Below are positions 7,853 through 16,953 of a stretch of 28,087 nt of DNA, one piece after another. The DNA lies in NCBI RefSeq assembly GCF_900549175.1, contig NZ_URNN01000026.1, forward strand, positions 1 to 28,087, given 5' to 3'. The first letter of the stretch is position 1. Each line of letters begins with the position of its first letter. The notes under the pieces are model-generated. The model was given only the letters and a program-made list of their open reading frames with translations. It was not told the origin of the DNA and searched no databases. A program made the position numbers and the translations under genes. Origin of the DNA: an uncultured Prevotella sp. GTDB lineage: Bacteria; Bacteroidota; Bacteroidia; Bacteroidales; Bacteroidaceae.

Positions 7853-9600
7853 TCTTTTGTTTTTAAGTATTCATCAAGCTCCACCGGACGCAATATAATT
7901 GCGGCTATTCGGAGTTCATTGTCATACACGTCATATTCTTTCTTGCCTTTAAACCTGCCGGTAGTTATACTTTTGTTATAAGCGGCACGGGCACTCTTCA
8001 CCGTAAGGTAAGGAGCACAGGGCAAATCGCGGCTGAAAAGACCGTTATAAGACACAGGGAACGTGAAAGGCTCATCCTTCGTTATGCAGATGGTGTCAAG
8101 ACCATTGGCATTTGTAAATGTTGTCAAATCCACATCCGCATAAAACTCTGTCTCCACATTCTTCCATTCCTTCTTATCCGTCTTGCCGTTGGTTTTGGCA
8201 TACTCCAGAGTGAAATTTATCTTATACTCGCGTGCTGCCACACCGCGTTTCGTCGACGGTGCCACAAAAACACAATAGATATTATAGGCACCGGAATTCA
8301 CATGGGGCAGATAATAATACGGCTGCGGGGCACCGGCATTGGAGCCCGGCACGTAATCGGCATAACTCAGCAGATAAGTACCGCGTCCGTCTATAGTTAC
8401 GGTACATGTGTCACTGCTTACGGTACAAGTAGTGGCACCGGGAGCATAAGTGGTGCTGCGCGCACTGACAGCTATTCCAGAATTCCATGTCTCCCACGGG
8501 CGGTAAGCCAGACTGTCAACGATACGTGCATAACCGTTACTCATATTCATGTCACCTGTATTGACCGTATGCGACAGTATTTCATCCACGTTTGACAACC
8601 ACAGTGATGTTGTGGTGTGGATGGTGTCATTGTCAGTGATGTCACCTTCAGCGAAACCGTTCCTGTTGTACTTGTCGGTATTGCTGAAAATGGTAGGCCC
8701 TACTATCCAAAGACGTGTCAGCGAGTCCTGAAGATAAGCACTCTCCGTCTTCATTGAAGAAGCCGTCTGTGTCAGCGAATTACCCTTGAAATCCAACTTT
8801 GTATAAGGTATCTCGTCTATATAATTAAACGAAGAGCTTATTCTGTCATAAGCCTTTTTGTAGGCATTGTCGGTGGGAATCAACATGGTATAGCTGCTGT
8901 CCTCATTCTCTATTTTGGCACTCAGCATGGCTGTCATTGTATTGGTAATGTTGACAACAGAGTCCAGATAAGTCTGCATACCGTCGACAATCGGACCCTT
9001 AACACTTGCCTGCTCGTCCAACACCTCATGCTCATAACGCTTGAAGTATGCCTGTATGGAATCAGCATCACCAGCATCAAAAATATACTCATAGATATTG
9101 GGACGATACTCCAACGCTCCGTCAAGAACATGTATTACACCGTTCTGGCTCGGCTTGTTGGCCGCCTGAACATCAAAATCGCCAAATGTGTAGACTCCGC
9201 TGCCCTCCAGCCTGTACGACTTCTCATTGAGCGTGTGCACACGTCTGCTGATGTCGCCTACCAACTGCACATTGCCACGGGCAATATGGTTCTCGAGGAA
9301 TCTCTTCACAAGCGTGGCGCTATCCATGGCGTCATACTTGCTCTTGTCGAATGTTCCGTTTTTCGGTGCCCATATCGTATAGAACTGGGATGCCTTCAAC
9401 TTGTCGGTCATACCGCCGCGCTGTACCAATTCTGCGAAATCCGACAAATCGGCATCCGAAGATATGTTCTCCATCAGAGACAGGTTGCTGCCGGCAACCT
9501 CCACATCGGTGTATGCCTCATTATAATCAGAAAAATCCGTACAGGCTGACGTGAGCAGGACTGAGCCTGCCATCACGCCAAAAAATTTATATAGATTCAT
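7849..9600 (-). CDS. FAS1-domain surface lipoprotein, 583 residues
   Basis: This is a lipoprotein with two fasciclin-like domains, probably on the outer-membrane surface, where it may bind a ligand or assist the adjacent SusC. The signal MNLYKFFGVMAGSVLLTSAC gives lipidated Cys20, followed by an acidic stretch (TDFSDYNEAYTD) consistent with surface export. FAS1 domain 1 spans ~38-166 (FYTIWAPKNGTFD; FLENHIARG; NGVIHVLDGALEYRP). Domain 2 spans ~168-365 and is more divergent (SYTMLIPTDNAYKKAY). Residues ~385-575 form a separate beta-rich domain (TYLLSYADYVPGS; YNIYCVFVAPSTKRG), possibly a jelly-roll binding module. It lies 17 bases after the 721-residue FAS1 gene, and its stop overlaps the next SusC start by four bases. 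No catalytic residues are recognised and the ligand is unknown. Confidence 0.82.
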   Translation of the reverse strand: MNLYKFFGVMAGSVLLTSACTDFSDYNEAYTDVEVAGSNLSLMENISSDADLSDFAELVQRGGMTDKLKASQFYTIWAPKNGTFDKSKYDAMDSATLVKRFLENHIARGNVQLVGDISRRVHTLNEKSYRLEGSGVYTFGDFDVQAANKPSQNGVIHVLDGALEYRPNIYEYIFDAGDADSIQAYFKRYEHEVLDEQASVKGPIVDGMQTYLDSVVNITNTMTAMLSAKIENEDSSYTMLIPTDNAYKKAYDRISSSFNYIDEIPYTKLDFKGNSLTQTASSMKTESAYLQDSLTRLWIVGPTIFSNTDKYNRNGFAEGDITDNDTIHTTTSLWLSNVDEILSHTVNTGDMNMSNGYARIVDSLAYRPWETWNSGIAVSARSTTYAPGATTCTVSSDTCTVTIDGRGTYLLSYADYVPGSNAGAPQPYYYLPHVNSGAYNIYCVFVAPSTKRGVAAREYKINFTLEYAKTNGKTDKKEWKNVETEFYADVDLTTFTNANGLDTICITKDEPFTFPVSYNGLFSRDLPCAPYLTVKSARAAYNKSITTGRFKGKKEYDVYDNELRIAAIILRPVELDEYLKTKE

Positions 9601-9617
9601 ATATTCACGTTTTTACA

Positions 9618-11783
9618 TTAATACATATCCTCCAGATACTGTTCACTATCAGCAACTGTCACAGGGCAGAATTCCACGTAGTCAATCTGATACTTGTGGT
9701 TGCCTCGCAACACAGCCTTCATACGCAACCAATAGTCACCCTGCTCGAAATATTGCTTCACTATGATACGGCGCACGCAATAACCGTTAAAACGCTGTAC
9801 ACGAGTCATGCTCGGGGTCGAGTTCATCACGATAGACAGAGGTCCGCGCATCCATCCGTGTGTACGCATAACCTTGTCAACCTCAAGACCCTTGTCCTCC
9901 TCCCATTCTTCTGCATAATTGCTGCCGTCAAGAAGAGAGGTGAAGCCGATGCGCGGGTCAGACTTGTCCATACGCAAGTCGATGGGCAGGTCTACAGCCA
10001 CCATCTTTCCAACATCCGAGCTTCTTCCAAGATAATACTGGGTCATGCCAAAATAGGGGCCACCCAAAGTAACGTCAATACGCAACTCGTAAGTACCTGC
10101 CGGAACAGGCGGCAACTTTATGGCAAGGTCGTACTCCGAACGTCCCTGCAATCCGTCACCCTGATAGTTACACCAGCTCGTACCTGTTTCCGTACGCTTG
10201 ACACGTGTTGTCATATCAATGGTCGTGTTGCGGCCGTTGTAAACTTTGATATTGTCAAAATAGTCATTCGGGAAACGCACGCGCACACCGTTGCCATTAC
10301 CGATGGTGTTCTCTATCTCATCTCTATACATGCCGCGGATACCATTGTTCATAGTCTCGTAAAGGAACGAGAAGCAGTCCATGCGCATACGCTCGTTAAG
10401 CACGTTCTTAGGCACATACTCCTTGTATTCGAGAGACTGCGGGCCGCCTGATTCGGCCGTTCCGTCAATCGGATATACATAACCGTTTGACGGCTGGAGC
10501 ACATTTGCAGTGTTTACGACCAAACCGTTCTTCACCACGGTGTGCATGGCGGCACTTCCAAGCGTCTCAAGACCGTCGGTAAGCGTATTGTTAAGTACGT
10601 AACGGTTGATGTAGTATTTGCTGTCACTCTTCACATACCACAACTTCATCAATGTCTTTGGAAGCATGGTCTCATAATACTCATAAGAGTCACCCTTATA
10701 TCCATTCTGATTCCACACACTCACATCAGAGGTGAGCAAGTTGGGGGAAATGGCAGCCTTTATTATATGGTAAGACAGCCACATATTCAGCGCATTGCAC
10801 GAATCCTTGTACACCGACTCGTCCTCAAGTGATGTCGGCGTTGTCACTTTCACACCCTTTTCACGGAAATAGTCATACCATCCGCCACTAACGGCAGAAT
10901 TGCCGTACACCGCATTGGCATGTGCTATAAGATCGGGAAGACTCTCTATACCCTGCGATTTCAGCACTTTGTCTGATTCGGCAAAAACAGTATATCCAAT
11001 CTTACATTCCGTAACATCTTTCATATAATAGAAGCCACCTTCGTCGCTGCCCAATGTTACGGCGTCCTCAAATTTGTCCTTGTCCTTCTTGCTTATCTCC
11101 AACACTTCGTCAAATCCGGCCAGTTCGAGAGCCTCAATGAAGATGGAATAGTCATCACCCCAAACTTTCTTCATCTCGTTGAGCACCGTCCTGTTTGAGC
11201 GGGGTATCACTCTGTTCAGCTTGTGAACGATACCATTGTTGGGCTTCTCCTCATTGGTGGTAGTATACACAACCATTGCCGAATCATTCAGTACCGGCTC
11301 ACCCGTCTCGGCCTGCGACAACAATATCGACCGTCCGAGCATGGTTGTTATCGTAGAAGACTTTCCTTCGGCAACCACCAGCTTGGCCTCATCCATCTCT
11401 ATGCCAAGAAGATGGAATTCCGAGATGTCCTTGCAGAGACTGTCGGAAAGTCCCTCCAAGGTAGGGGCTGTCATTCCATTATGCAAGATTTTTGCGTCTT
11501 CGTCATTCCAAAGCTCCTGCAAATATTTGTCCACCGCCTCGTTCGTGGGAGCGAAACAGGTATAGTTGCCATAGCTGGCCATCACCCTGTCGTAACCGGA
11601 ACGCTGCAAGATATAATGGAAACTGCTTAAATCTTCGGCGCCCACAATATAATCTTCTATCGTGAAGCCCTTCACCGGCTGTACGTCATCAGGCTCCATA
11701 CTGCACGACGTAAAAACAAGCCCAGACAGGATGCACAATGCACCTGCAATCTTTGTCGTGAGGTTTGATATTATCTTATTCAT
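9618..11783 (-). CDS. FAS1-domain surface lipoprotein, 721 residues
   Basis: This is a lipoprotein with two fasciclin-like domains and a C-terminal beta-sandwich-like domain. The signal ends LSGLVFTSC (Cys27), followed by SMEPDD, an acidic pattern compatible with surface exposure. FAS1 domain 1 is at ~38-194 (YGNYTCFAPTNEAVDKYL; FHLLG; NNGIVHKLNRVIP). Domain 2 is at ~198-442, with a long insertion (GYTVFAESDKVLK; WLSYHII; NGYVYPIDGTAES). Residues ~445-712 look like a galactose-binding-like fold (YDLAIKLPPVPAGTYELRID; GDYWLRMKAVLRGNHKYQID). The overall plan is the same as in the next gene, 17 bases downstream, but the C-terminal domains are not obviously alike. The gene follows the first SusD by 37 bases. 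A role as surface glycan-binding protein is inferred from position, not shown by motif. Confidence 0.82.
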   Translation of the reverse strand: MNKIISNLTTKIAGALCILSGLVFTSCSMEPDDVQPVKGFTIEDYIVGAEDLSSFHYILQRSGYDRVMASYGNYTCFAPTNEAVDKYLQELWNDEDAKILHNGMTAPTLEGLSDSLCKDISEFHLLGIEMDEAKLVVAEGKSSTITTMLGRSILLSQAETGEPVLNDSAMVVYTTTNEEKPNNGIVHKLNRVIPRSNRTVLNEMKKVWGDDYSIFIEALELAGFDEVLEISKKDKDKFEDAVTLGSDEGGFYYMKDVTECKIGYTVFAESDKVLKSQGIESLPDLIAHANAVYGNSAVSGGWYDYFREKGVKVTTPTSLEDESVYKDSCNALNMWLSYHIIKAAISPNLLTSDVSVWNQNGYKGDSYEYYETMLPKTLMKLWYVKSDSKYYINRYVLNNTLTDGLETLGSAAMHTVVKNGLVVNTANVLQPSNGYVYPIDGTAESGGPQSLEYKEYVPKNVLNERMRMDCFSFLYETMNNGIRGMYRDEIENTIGNGNGVRVRFPNDYFDNIKVYNGRNTTIDMTTRVKRTETGTSWCNYQGDGLQGRSEYDLAIKLPPVPAGTYELRIDVTLGGPYFGMTQYYLGRSSDVGKMVAVDLPIDLRMDKSDPRIGFTSLLDGSNYAEEWEEDKGLEVDKVMRTHGWMRGPLSIVMNSTPSMTRVQRFNGYCVRRIIVKQYFEQGDYWLRMKAVLRGNHKYQIDYVEFCPVTVADSEQYLEDMY

Positions 11784-11820
11784 AAAAAATTCTCTTTCTG
11801 TGAAAAATCATTATTAACAC

Positions 11821-13536
11821 TTATTTGGCATAAATCGGATTCTGAACCAAATTGCGGTTTGAGTTCAACTCGTCATAGTATACCGGCAGATAAAGGAAGA
11901 ACTCCTTTTTCGTCATATACTTATTCTGCACCGCAGAAGCTCCGGGGTCTCTGGTCAGATAACTTGTCATGCCCGAATATGTTTCAACGGGAGTTGCCTC
12001 AGTCATAAGTTTGTCGATATCCGAAGGAGACGAAGCGTGCCTGTAGTTGAAGCGCATGAGGTCGAACCAACGCTTGCCCTCATAGCACAATTCGCGCTGT
12101 CTCTCACCAAGCACCAGATACTCCATTTCCGTAAGGGTGGAAGGTTTCTTGATACTTACAGTGGCATCAGAGAGCGATCTGTCGTTGACAGCCTTCACCA
12201 GTTCAAACGCTTCGTCAAGTCTTTCATCGTCATCGCCACTTGCCATGGCCACAAGCGCTTCAGCCTTCATGAGCATGACATCCGTAAGACGGTAAACAAT
12301 CCAGTTGCGGGCGAAGTTGGAATAGTCGTAATAAGACCTCATCACGAACTCCGTGGAAGAGCCTCCGCCGGTTTCAGCCTTGTAGATAATCTTGCTTATG
12401 TCGGCATACGAAGCAGACGTGGGGTTGAAAACTGTCTTATACCTGCGATAGTCCTTGTCAGACAGATATATGGCATTTGCAGAAGGTCCGTCAGAACTTG
12501 CCGTCTCGTCGAACAAGTTTACAGGGGCGCAGACATAGCCGAAACCATAGTTCTTCTTTGCCGAACCGCCATAGTTGTAATAAAGGTCAAGCACGGCTGT
12601 ATTGTAAGTGCCCGACATCATCTGCAGTTCCAGAATACTCTCCAAAGAATTGCCCTCGGAGAAAATGTTTCTGTAAGCCGAAGCGCCCTCGTACAGGGGG
12701 TAAGCCGACGTCGTGGTCATATTGCCGCCCGTCATGCCCTTATTGGCAGAAGCCTCTATCTTTGAGTCGATAACCGCCTTGCAATAATCGGCACACTTCT
12801 GATAGTCCCCGGCATTTTGGCTCATTGAGCCGCGCCACAGATATATGTCTGCCAATATTGCATTTATGGCATCCTTGTTTATCAGTCCCGCATGGCGCCA
12901 ATCGTCTTCGCCATAAGCCATCGGCGAGATTGGTGTGGCGGCAGCCTCCTCAAGGTCGGCTATACAGCGTGCAAGAACATCGCCCGGAGCCAACGGAGGA
13001 GTGTCCGTATTCTGGCTGCTGTTGTAAAAAGCCTCCATGTTGTAGGGAACGTCACGGAAAGCCCTCACAAGATAGAAGTAAGCCAATGCGCGAAGAGCAA
13101 GCATCTGCGACTTGTCGGTATTATATGTAGACTCCGTATACTTGGGGTCAATGCTCATAACGCCCGGTGCCTTCTCCAGCACCTGGTTGCAACGGTTGAT
13201 GACGGTATACAATGCGGCCCAGTCAGAGAAAACATTTCTGTCATCCATTATTCCGCGGTGTATCTCCATCAAATCGTCATATGTAGAGTTATTGATAGTC
13301 AAGTCCTCGTTGAGTGTCATCTCGTCAGAGCGGAAGTCTCCCCACACTATCATCCGTGACACGGCGTCATGTGTCACCATTGCCTTATATGCTCCGGTAA
13401 CCATCTGCTGAACATCTTCCCTCGTCTTCCACATATCCTCACCCACGGTAACATTATATGGAAGCACCTCGGTGTCTATACATGATGTCATCAGCAGACC
13501 CGTCATTGCAAACAATATATATTTCTTCATAATCAT
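11821..13536 (-). CDS. SusD/RagB-family lipoprotein (first pair)
   Basis: This surface lipoprotein of 571 residues captures oligosaccharide for the SusC encoded 24 bases upstream. The start is either the first ATG (13536) or the one two codons on (13530, MKKYILF), which looks more like a signal peptide start. The lipobox LLMTSC gives Cys19. The N-terminal SusD signature is WKTREDVQQMVTGAYKAM, then TPR-like helices (QMLALRALAYFYLVRAFRDVP; DAINAILADIYLWRG; YRLTDVMLMKAEALVAM). The C-terminal signature LGERQRELCYEGKRWFDLMR starts near residue 477, and the protein ends NLVQNPIYAK. This is a textbook SusD, closer to the family consensus than the second SusD in the operon. The ligand is unknown. Confidence 0.94.
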   Translation of the reverse strand: MIMKKYILFAMTGLLMTSCIDTEVLPYNVTVGEDMWKTREDVQQMVTGAYKAMVTHDAVSRMIVWGDFRSDEMTLNEDLTINNSTYDDLMEIHRGIMDDRNVFSDWAALYTVINRCNQVLEKAPGVMSIDPKYTESTYNTDKSQMLALRALAYFYLVRAFRDVPYNMEAFYNSSQNTDTPPLAPGDVLARCIADLEEAAATPISPMAYGEDDWRHAGLINKDAINAILADIYLWRGSMSQNAGDYQKCADYCKAVIDSKIEASANKGMTGGNMTTTSAYPLYEGASAYRNIFSEGNSLESILELQMMSGTYNTAVLDLYYNYGGSAKKNYGFGYVCAPVNLFDETASSDGPSANAIYLSDKDYRRYKTVFNPTSASYADISKIIYKAETGGGSSTEFVMRSYYDYSNFARNWIVYRLTDVMLMKAEALVAMASGDDDERLDEAFELVKAVNDRSLSDATVSIKKPSTLTEMEYLVLGERQRELCYEGKRWFDLMRFNYRHASSPSDIDKLMTEATPVETYSGMTSYLTRDPGASAVQNKYMTKKEFFLYLPVYYDELNSNRNLVQNPIYAK

Positions 13537-13560
13537 TAATTGCTATTAGTATGAAAACAT

Positions 13561-16500
13561 TTAGAAATCAACACTCAGACCAACCGTGAACGACTTGGAG
13601 CGCGGAGTGTTGGCGTTGTCTATTGCATAGCTGTAGCCCTTTACCGAATGTTCCGGGTCGCTTCCGCTGTACTTTGTCCAGCAATACAGGTTGTTTGCCG
13701 ATACATACACAGACAGCCTGCGGAGGCCGATAGGCTTCAACGCCTTTTCCTTCAATGAATAAGAGAGCTGCAGGTACTGGAAACGCACATACGAGCCATC
13801 CTCCACATAACGGTCGCTGCCAAGATAGTTGTAGGCTGCCGTGCTGCCGAACATGGCACGCGGCATCGGAGTAACATCGCCATCCTTACGCCAGCGGTAG
13901 TTGACCGACGCGCACTGATTGTAGGCAGTAGCCATACTCTGAAGTTCCATACGGGCCTGGTTCACCACCTTCACACCAAAACGATAGTTGAAGCTGGTGT
14001 TCAACTTCCAGTTCTTGTACTTGAACGTGAATCCGAAACCACCGCTGACCTTAGGCATAGATGTTCCGAGATAAACAAGGTCTTCCTCGTTAATCTGGCC
14101 GTCGTGGTTCATATCCTCATAAATGGCGTCACCACCCTCAAACCTGTAATTGGTGGTACCGTAATCAAGAGCCATACGCTTGGGTGTTCCGTCGCTGTTC
14201 ATGATGACCTTGCCCTTTGCATCCAAGGCAACGGGAGCGGTCTTTCCCGCAGCAAGGAAATCATTGTTGATGAAGTTCTCGAACGCGGCGTTTGACCAGT
14301 TGTTCTCCTTCTTCATGTTTATCAGATAGTCGTATGTGTACTGGTAAACACCCTTGTACTTCAGACCGTAAATGGAACCGAGCGGATTGCCCACCTGCAC
14401 ATGAGTGAGATAAGACGACACACCGTTGGCAACGGTCCAATCCTTATTAAGGTTCGAGAGCACCTTGTCATCCATTGAGGTCAGCTCGTTGTAGTTCTGT
14501 GCCACGTTCACATAAGCGTCAAGAGAGAATTTGCCAGTCTTCACTATATTGTTGAAATTCACGTTCAACTCCCAACCCTTGTTTATCATGTCACCTACAT
14601 TTGCATACAGCAACGTGGGATAACCTGTGGAGTGCGAAATCTTCACACCGCTCATGAGCAGATCGGATGTTGTCTTGTAATAATACTCAAACTCCGCCTC
14701 AATCTTATCGTCAAGCAATCCGAGGTTGAAACCGATGTTATATCCATTGGTAAGCTCCCATTTCAAATCATCAAGCTTGAGGTTGTTCATAATCATGGCC
14801 GGCATGTTGCCCACACCGCCACCATACTCACCGTCCAAGATATACGATTCGTAGAAAGAATCGGCACCGGTTTTCGGAGCGTTACCCGACAGACCCCAGC
14901 TGCCGCGTACGGCAAGCATGGATACCACGGGAGTGATAGGTTTCATGAAAGGCTCGTCAATAATGTTCCAACGCACCGAAGCACTCGGGAAATAAGCCCA
15001 CTTGTTCTTCGGTCCGAACTTTGAGTTACCATCCGCACGCAGAGATGCCGTAAGCGAGTAACGGCTCTTGTAAGACACATGGCCGTTATAAATGAAACTC
15101 TGCGAACGCGACTTGCTGCTGCTGCTTGACGCCTTGCGTGCCCTTGCCCCCACAACGGGTGACGTGATACCCGTAGGCAACTGGCTGATGGTTTCCTCCT
15201 GTGAACTTGCATTGCCGGTATACATCTCATAACGGAACAACATGCTCGATGTCCAGTCTTCGTTCTTGAAATACGGAGTGAACCTGAGCTCGTTCTTCAC
15301 GGTTATACCCATCTTGTTCTGCTCATAATTGTATGATTTGTTGTAGTTCTCATTTGAGAAACTCTCCTTTATCAACTCGGCAGGGAAGTAGTTGGGCTTG
15401 CTTTCCGCAAAGATGTCAAAATACACATTACCCTTATAAGTGAGGCGGCTCTTGCCCTCCTCGGTTCCGAGCAGTTCATACTGAAGGATGAAGTCGGGGG
15501 TGATACGGTATGTGTTGTCCTTCGACCAAGCCAGATTGGCGATGGCCACCGGATTGTGCAAGTCGTAAATCTTCGACAGGTTCGTGTTGCGGCTTGTAGT
15601 CTTGTCCATCGAGAAATACTCGTCTGTGTTGTTGCCATTGGCATCCTGACGGTATATACTCATGTTAGGAGCTATCTTCTGCGCATATCCGAGCAGGTCG
15701 GAATAATAGTTCTTGTTGTTGTTGGTGTAAGTGAAAGCGAAGTTTGTCGTAAACTTAATGCGGTCACTCACCATATAGTCAAGATTGAGACGGGTTGTAA
15801 ACTGGTTCAGCGTCTGCTTGATAATGGTACCGGTCTGGTGCTTGTATCCGGCAGAGATACGGAAAGTGGCCTTCTCTCCACCACCGGTAAGGTTTATGCT
15901 GTGGTCATGTCCCTGTCCGAACTGCGACACGGCGTCCACCCAGTCGGTATTGTTATTCCAGTTCTCATAGTCGCCCCACGACTTGTCGTAGTTAAGCTCA
16001 TAATAGCCACTCGTTGCATTTGACGACTGCGACGGATTGTACAGAGCCTCCTTCATAAGCATGGTGTAATCATCACCATTCAGCAACTTATAGCTGCTGG
16101 GCTGCCAGTTTCCAGAGAACTTGTAACTGTAAGACACACGTGTCTTTCCTCTCACACCGCGCTTTGTCTTGATTTCAATAACACCATTGGCACCTCTCGA
16201 ACCCCATATTGCCGTTGATGCCACGTCCTTCAGAACGTTGATGCTCTGGATATCCTCAACATTGACTGAGAGCAGTGAGGCATAGCTCTCTTCATTGGCA
16301 TCCTCGGCACTGAAATCATCCGGAGTGTCAAATATCTGATCGTCCACAACTATAAGCGGTTCCTTGTTACCGTTGATAGAGGTCACACCACGCAGACGCA
16401 TTGTCGTTCCGGAACCGAGGTTACCGGAATTGGCCACGATGTCGAGACCGGCAATCTTTCCCTGCAGAGCCTCATCGGCACTGGTGAACGACAGACCTTC

Positions 16501-16920
16501 CACCTGCGACATGTCCATGGTCTGCTGGGCCTGTGCCATCTCACGCTTGGGAATGGACAGACCTCCTGAGTTTGAACGACGTTTCGACGTCACTTTCACC
16601 TCGCTTATGGTTGTCTTGTTGGCTCCCAGCTTTTCGTTGAACTTCGTACGCGAGCCTATTGCCAGCACAAGCGGTTTTGAACCCACGAACGACACGACGA
16701 GCTTATTCTTCGGGTTCTTGATAACCATGGAGAAGTTACCGTTGATGTCTGTAACCGTCGCTGTCACAATACGGTCGTTGGCGTCACGCTCCACAACATT
16801 GGCACCCATCGTAGGGCCAAAATCATCTGAAATCGTGCCGGAAATACGTTGCCCCTGGGCCACTACCGCCTGCACAACAAGCAGCAGCATTGCCGTTAGC
16901 ATAAATTTTATTTTTGGCAT
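13561..16920 (-). CDS. SusC/RagA-family TonB-dependent transporter (first pair)
   Basis: This is an outer-membrane TonB-dependent importer of 1119 residues. The signal peptide is MPKIKFMLTAMLLLVVQAVVAQ. A carboxypeptidase-regulatory-like domain follows (~25-105, RISGTISDDFGPTMGANVV), then a TonB-box-like segment ISEVKVTSKR (~105-114). The plug carries ALQGKIAGLDIVANSG, TMRLRGVTSINGNKEPLIVVDD (~173-194) and IWGSRGANGVIEIKTKRG (~238-255). The barrel includes the acidic loop YEDMNHDGQINEEDLVYLG, and the protein ends FTVGLSVDF. No STN domain is present. A 33-base gap separates it from the large FAS1 gene upstream and 24 bases from its SusD partner. The substrate cannot be read from the sequence; the nearby PL11 lyase suggests pectin fragments. 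Confidence 0.95.
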   Translation of the reverse strand: MPKIKFMLTAMLLLVVQAVVAQGQRISGTISDDFGPTMGANVVERDANDRIVTATVTDINGNFSMVIKNPKNKLVVSFVGSKPLVLAIGSRTKFNEKLGANKTTISEVKVTSKRRSNSGGLSIPKREMAQAQQTMDMSQVEGLSFTSADEALQGKIAGLDIVANSGNLGSGTTMRLRGVTSINGNKEPLIVVDDQIFDTPDDFSAEDANEESYASLLSVNVEDIQSINVLKDVASTAIWGSRGANGVIEIKTKRGVRGKTRVSYSYKFSGNWQPSSYKLLNGDDYTMLMKEALYNPSQSSNATSGYYELNYDKSWGDYENWNNNTDWVDAVSQFGQGHDHSINLTGGGEKATFRISAGYKHQTGTIIKQTLNQFTTRLNLDYMVSDRIKFTTNFAFTYTNNNKNYYSDLLGYAQKIAPNMSIYRQDANGNNTDEYFSMDKTTSRNTNLSKIYDLHNPVAIANLAWSKDNTYRITPDFILQYELLGTEEGKSRLTYKGNVYFDIFAESKPNYFPAELIKESFSNENYNKSYNYEQNKMGITVKNELRFTPYFKNEDWTSSMLFRYEMYTGNASSQEETISQLPTGITSPVVGARARKASSSSSKSRSQSFIYNGHVSYKSRYSLTASLRADGNSKFGPKNKWAYFPSASVRWNIIDEPFMKPITPVVSMLAVRGSWGLSGNAPKTGADSFYESYILDGEYGGGVGNMPAMIMNNLKLDDLKWELTNGYNIGFNLGLLDDKIEAEFEYYYKTTSDLLMSGVKISHSTGYPTLLYANVGDMINKGWELNVNFNNIVKTGKFSLDAYVNVAQNYNELTSMDDKVLSNLNKDWTVANGVSSYLTHVQVGNPLGSIYGLKYKGVYQYTYDYLINMKKENNWSNAAFENFINNDFLAAGKTAPVALDAKGKVIMNSDGTPKRMALDYGTTNYRFEGGDAIYEDMNHDGQINEEDLVYLGTSMPKVSGGFGFTFKYKNWKLNTSFNYRFGVKVVNQARMELQSMATAYNQCASVNYRWRKDGDVTPMPRAMFGSTAAYNYLGSDRYVEDGSYVRFQYLQLSYSLKEKALKPIGLRRLSVYVSANNLYCWTKYSGSDPEHSVKGYSYAIDNANTPRSKSFTVGLSVDF

Positions 16921-16953
16921 AGTATCTTAATTTTATATAGTCAGTGTATTTGT

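Noticed and set aside
4562..16920. An ECF sigma/anti-sigma control through an STN domain of either SusC
   Set aside because: Both SusC proteins go from signal peptide to a carboxypeptidase-regulatory-like domain without an STN domain, and no sigma or anti-sigma gene is present.
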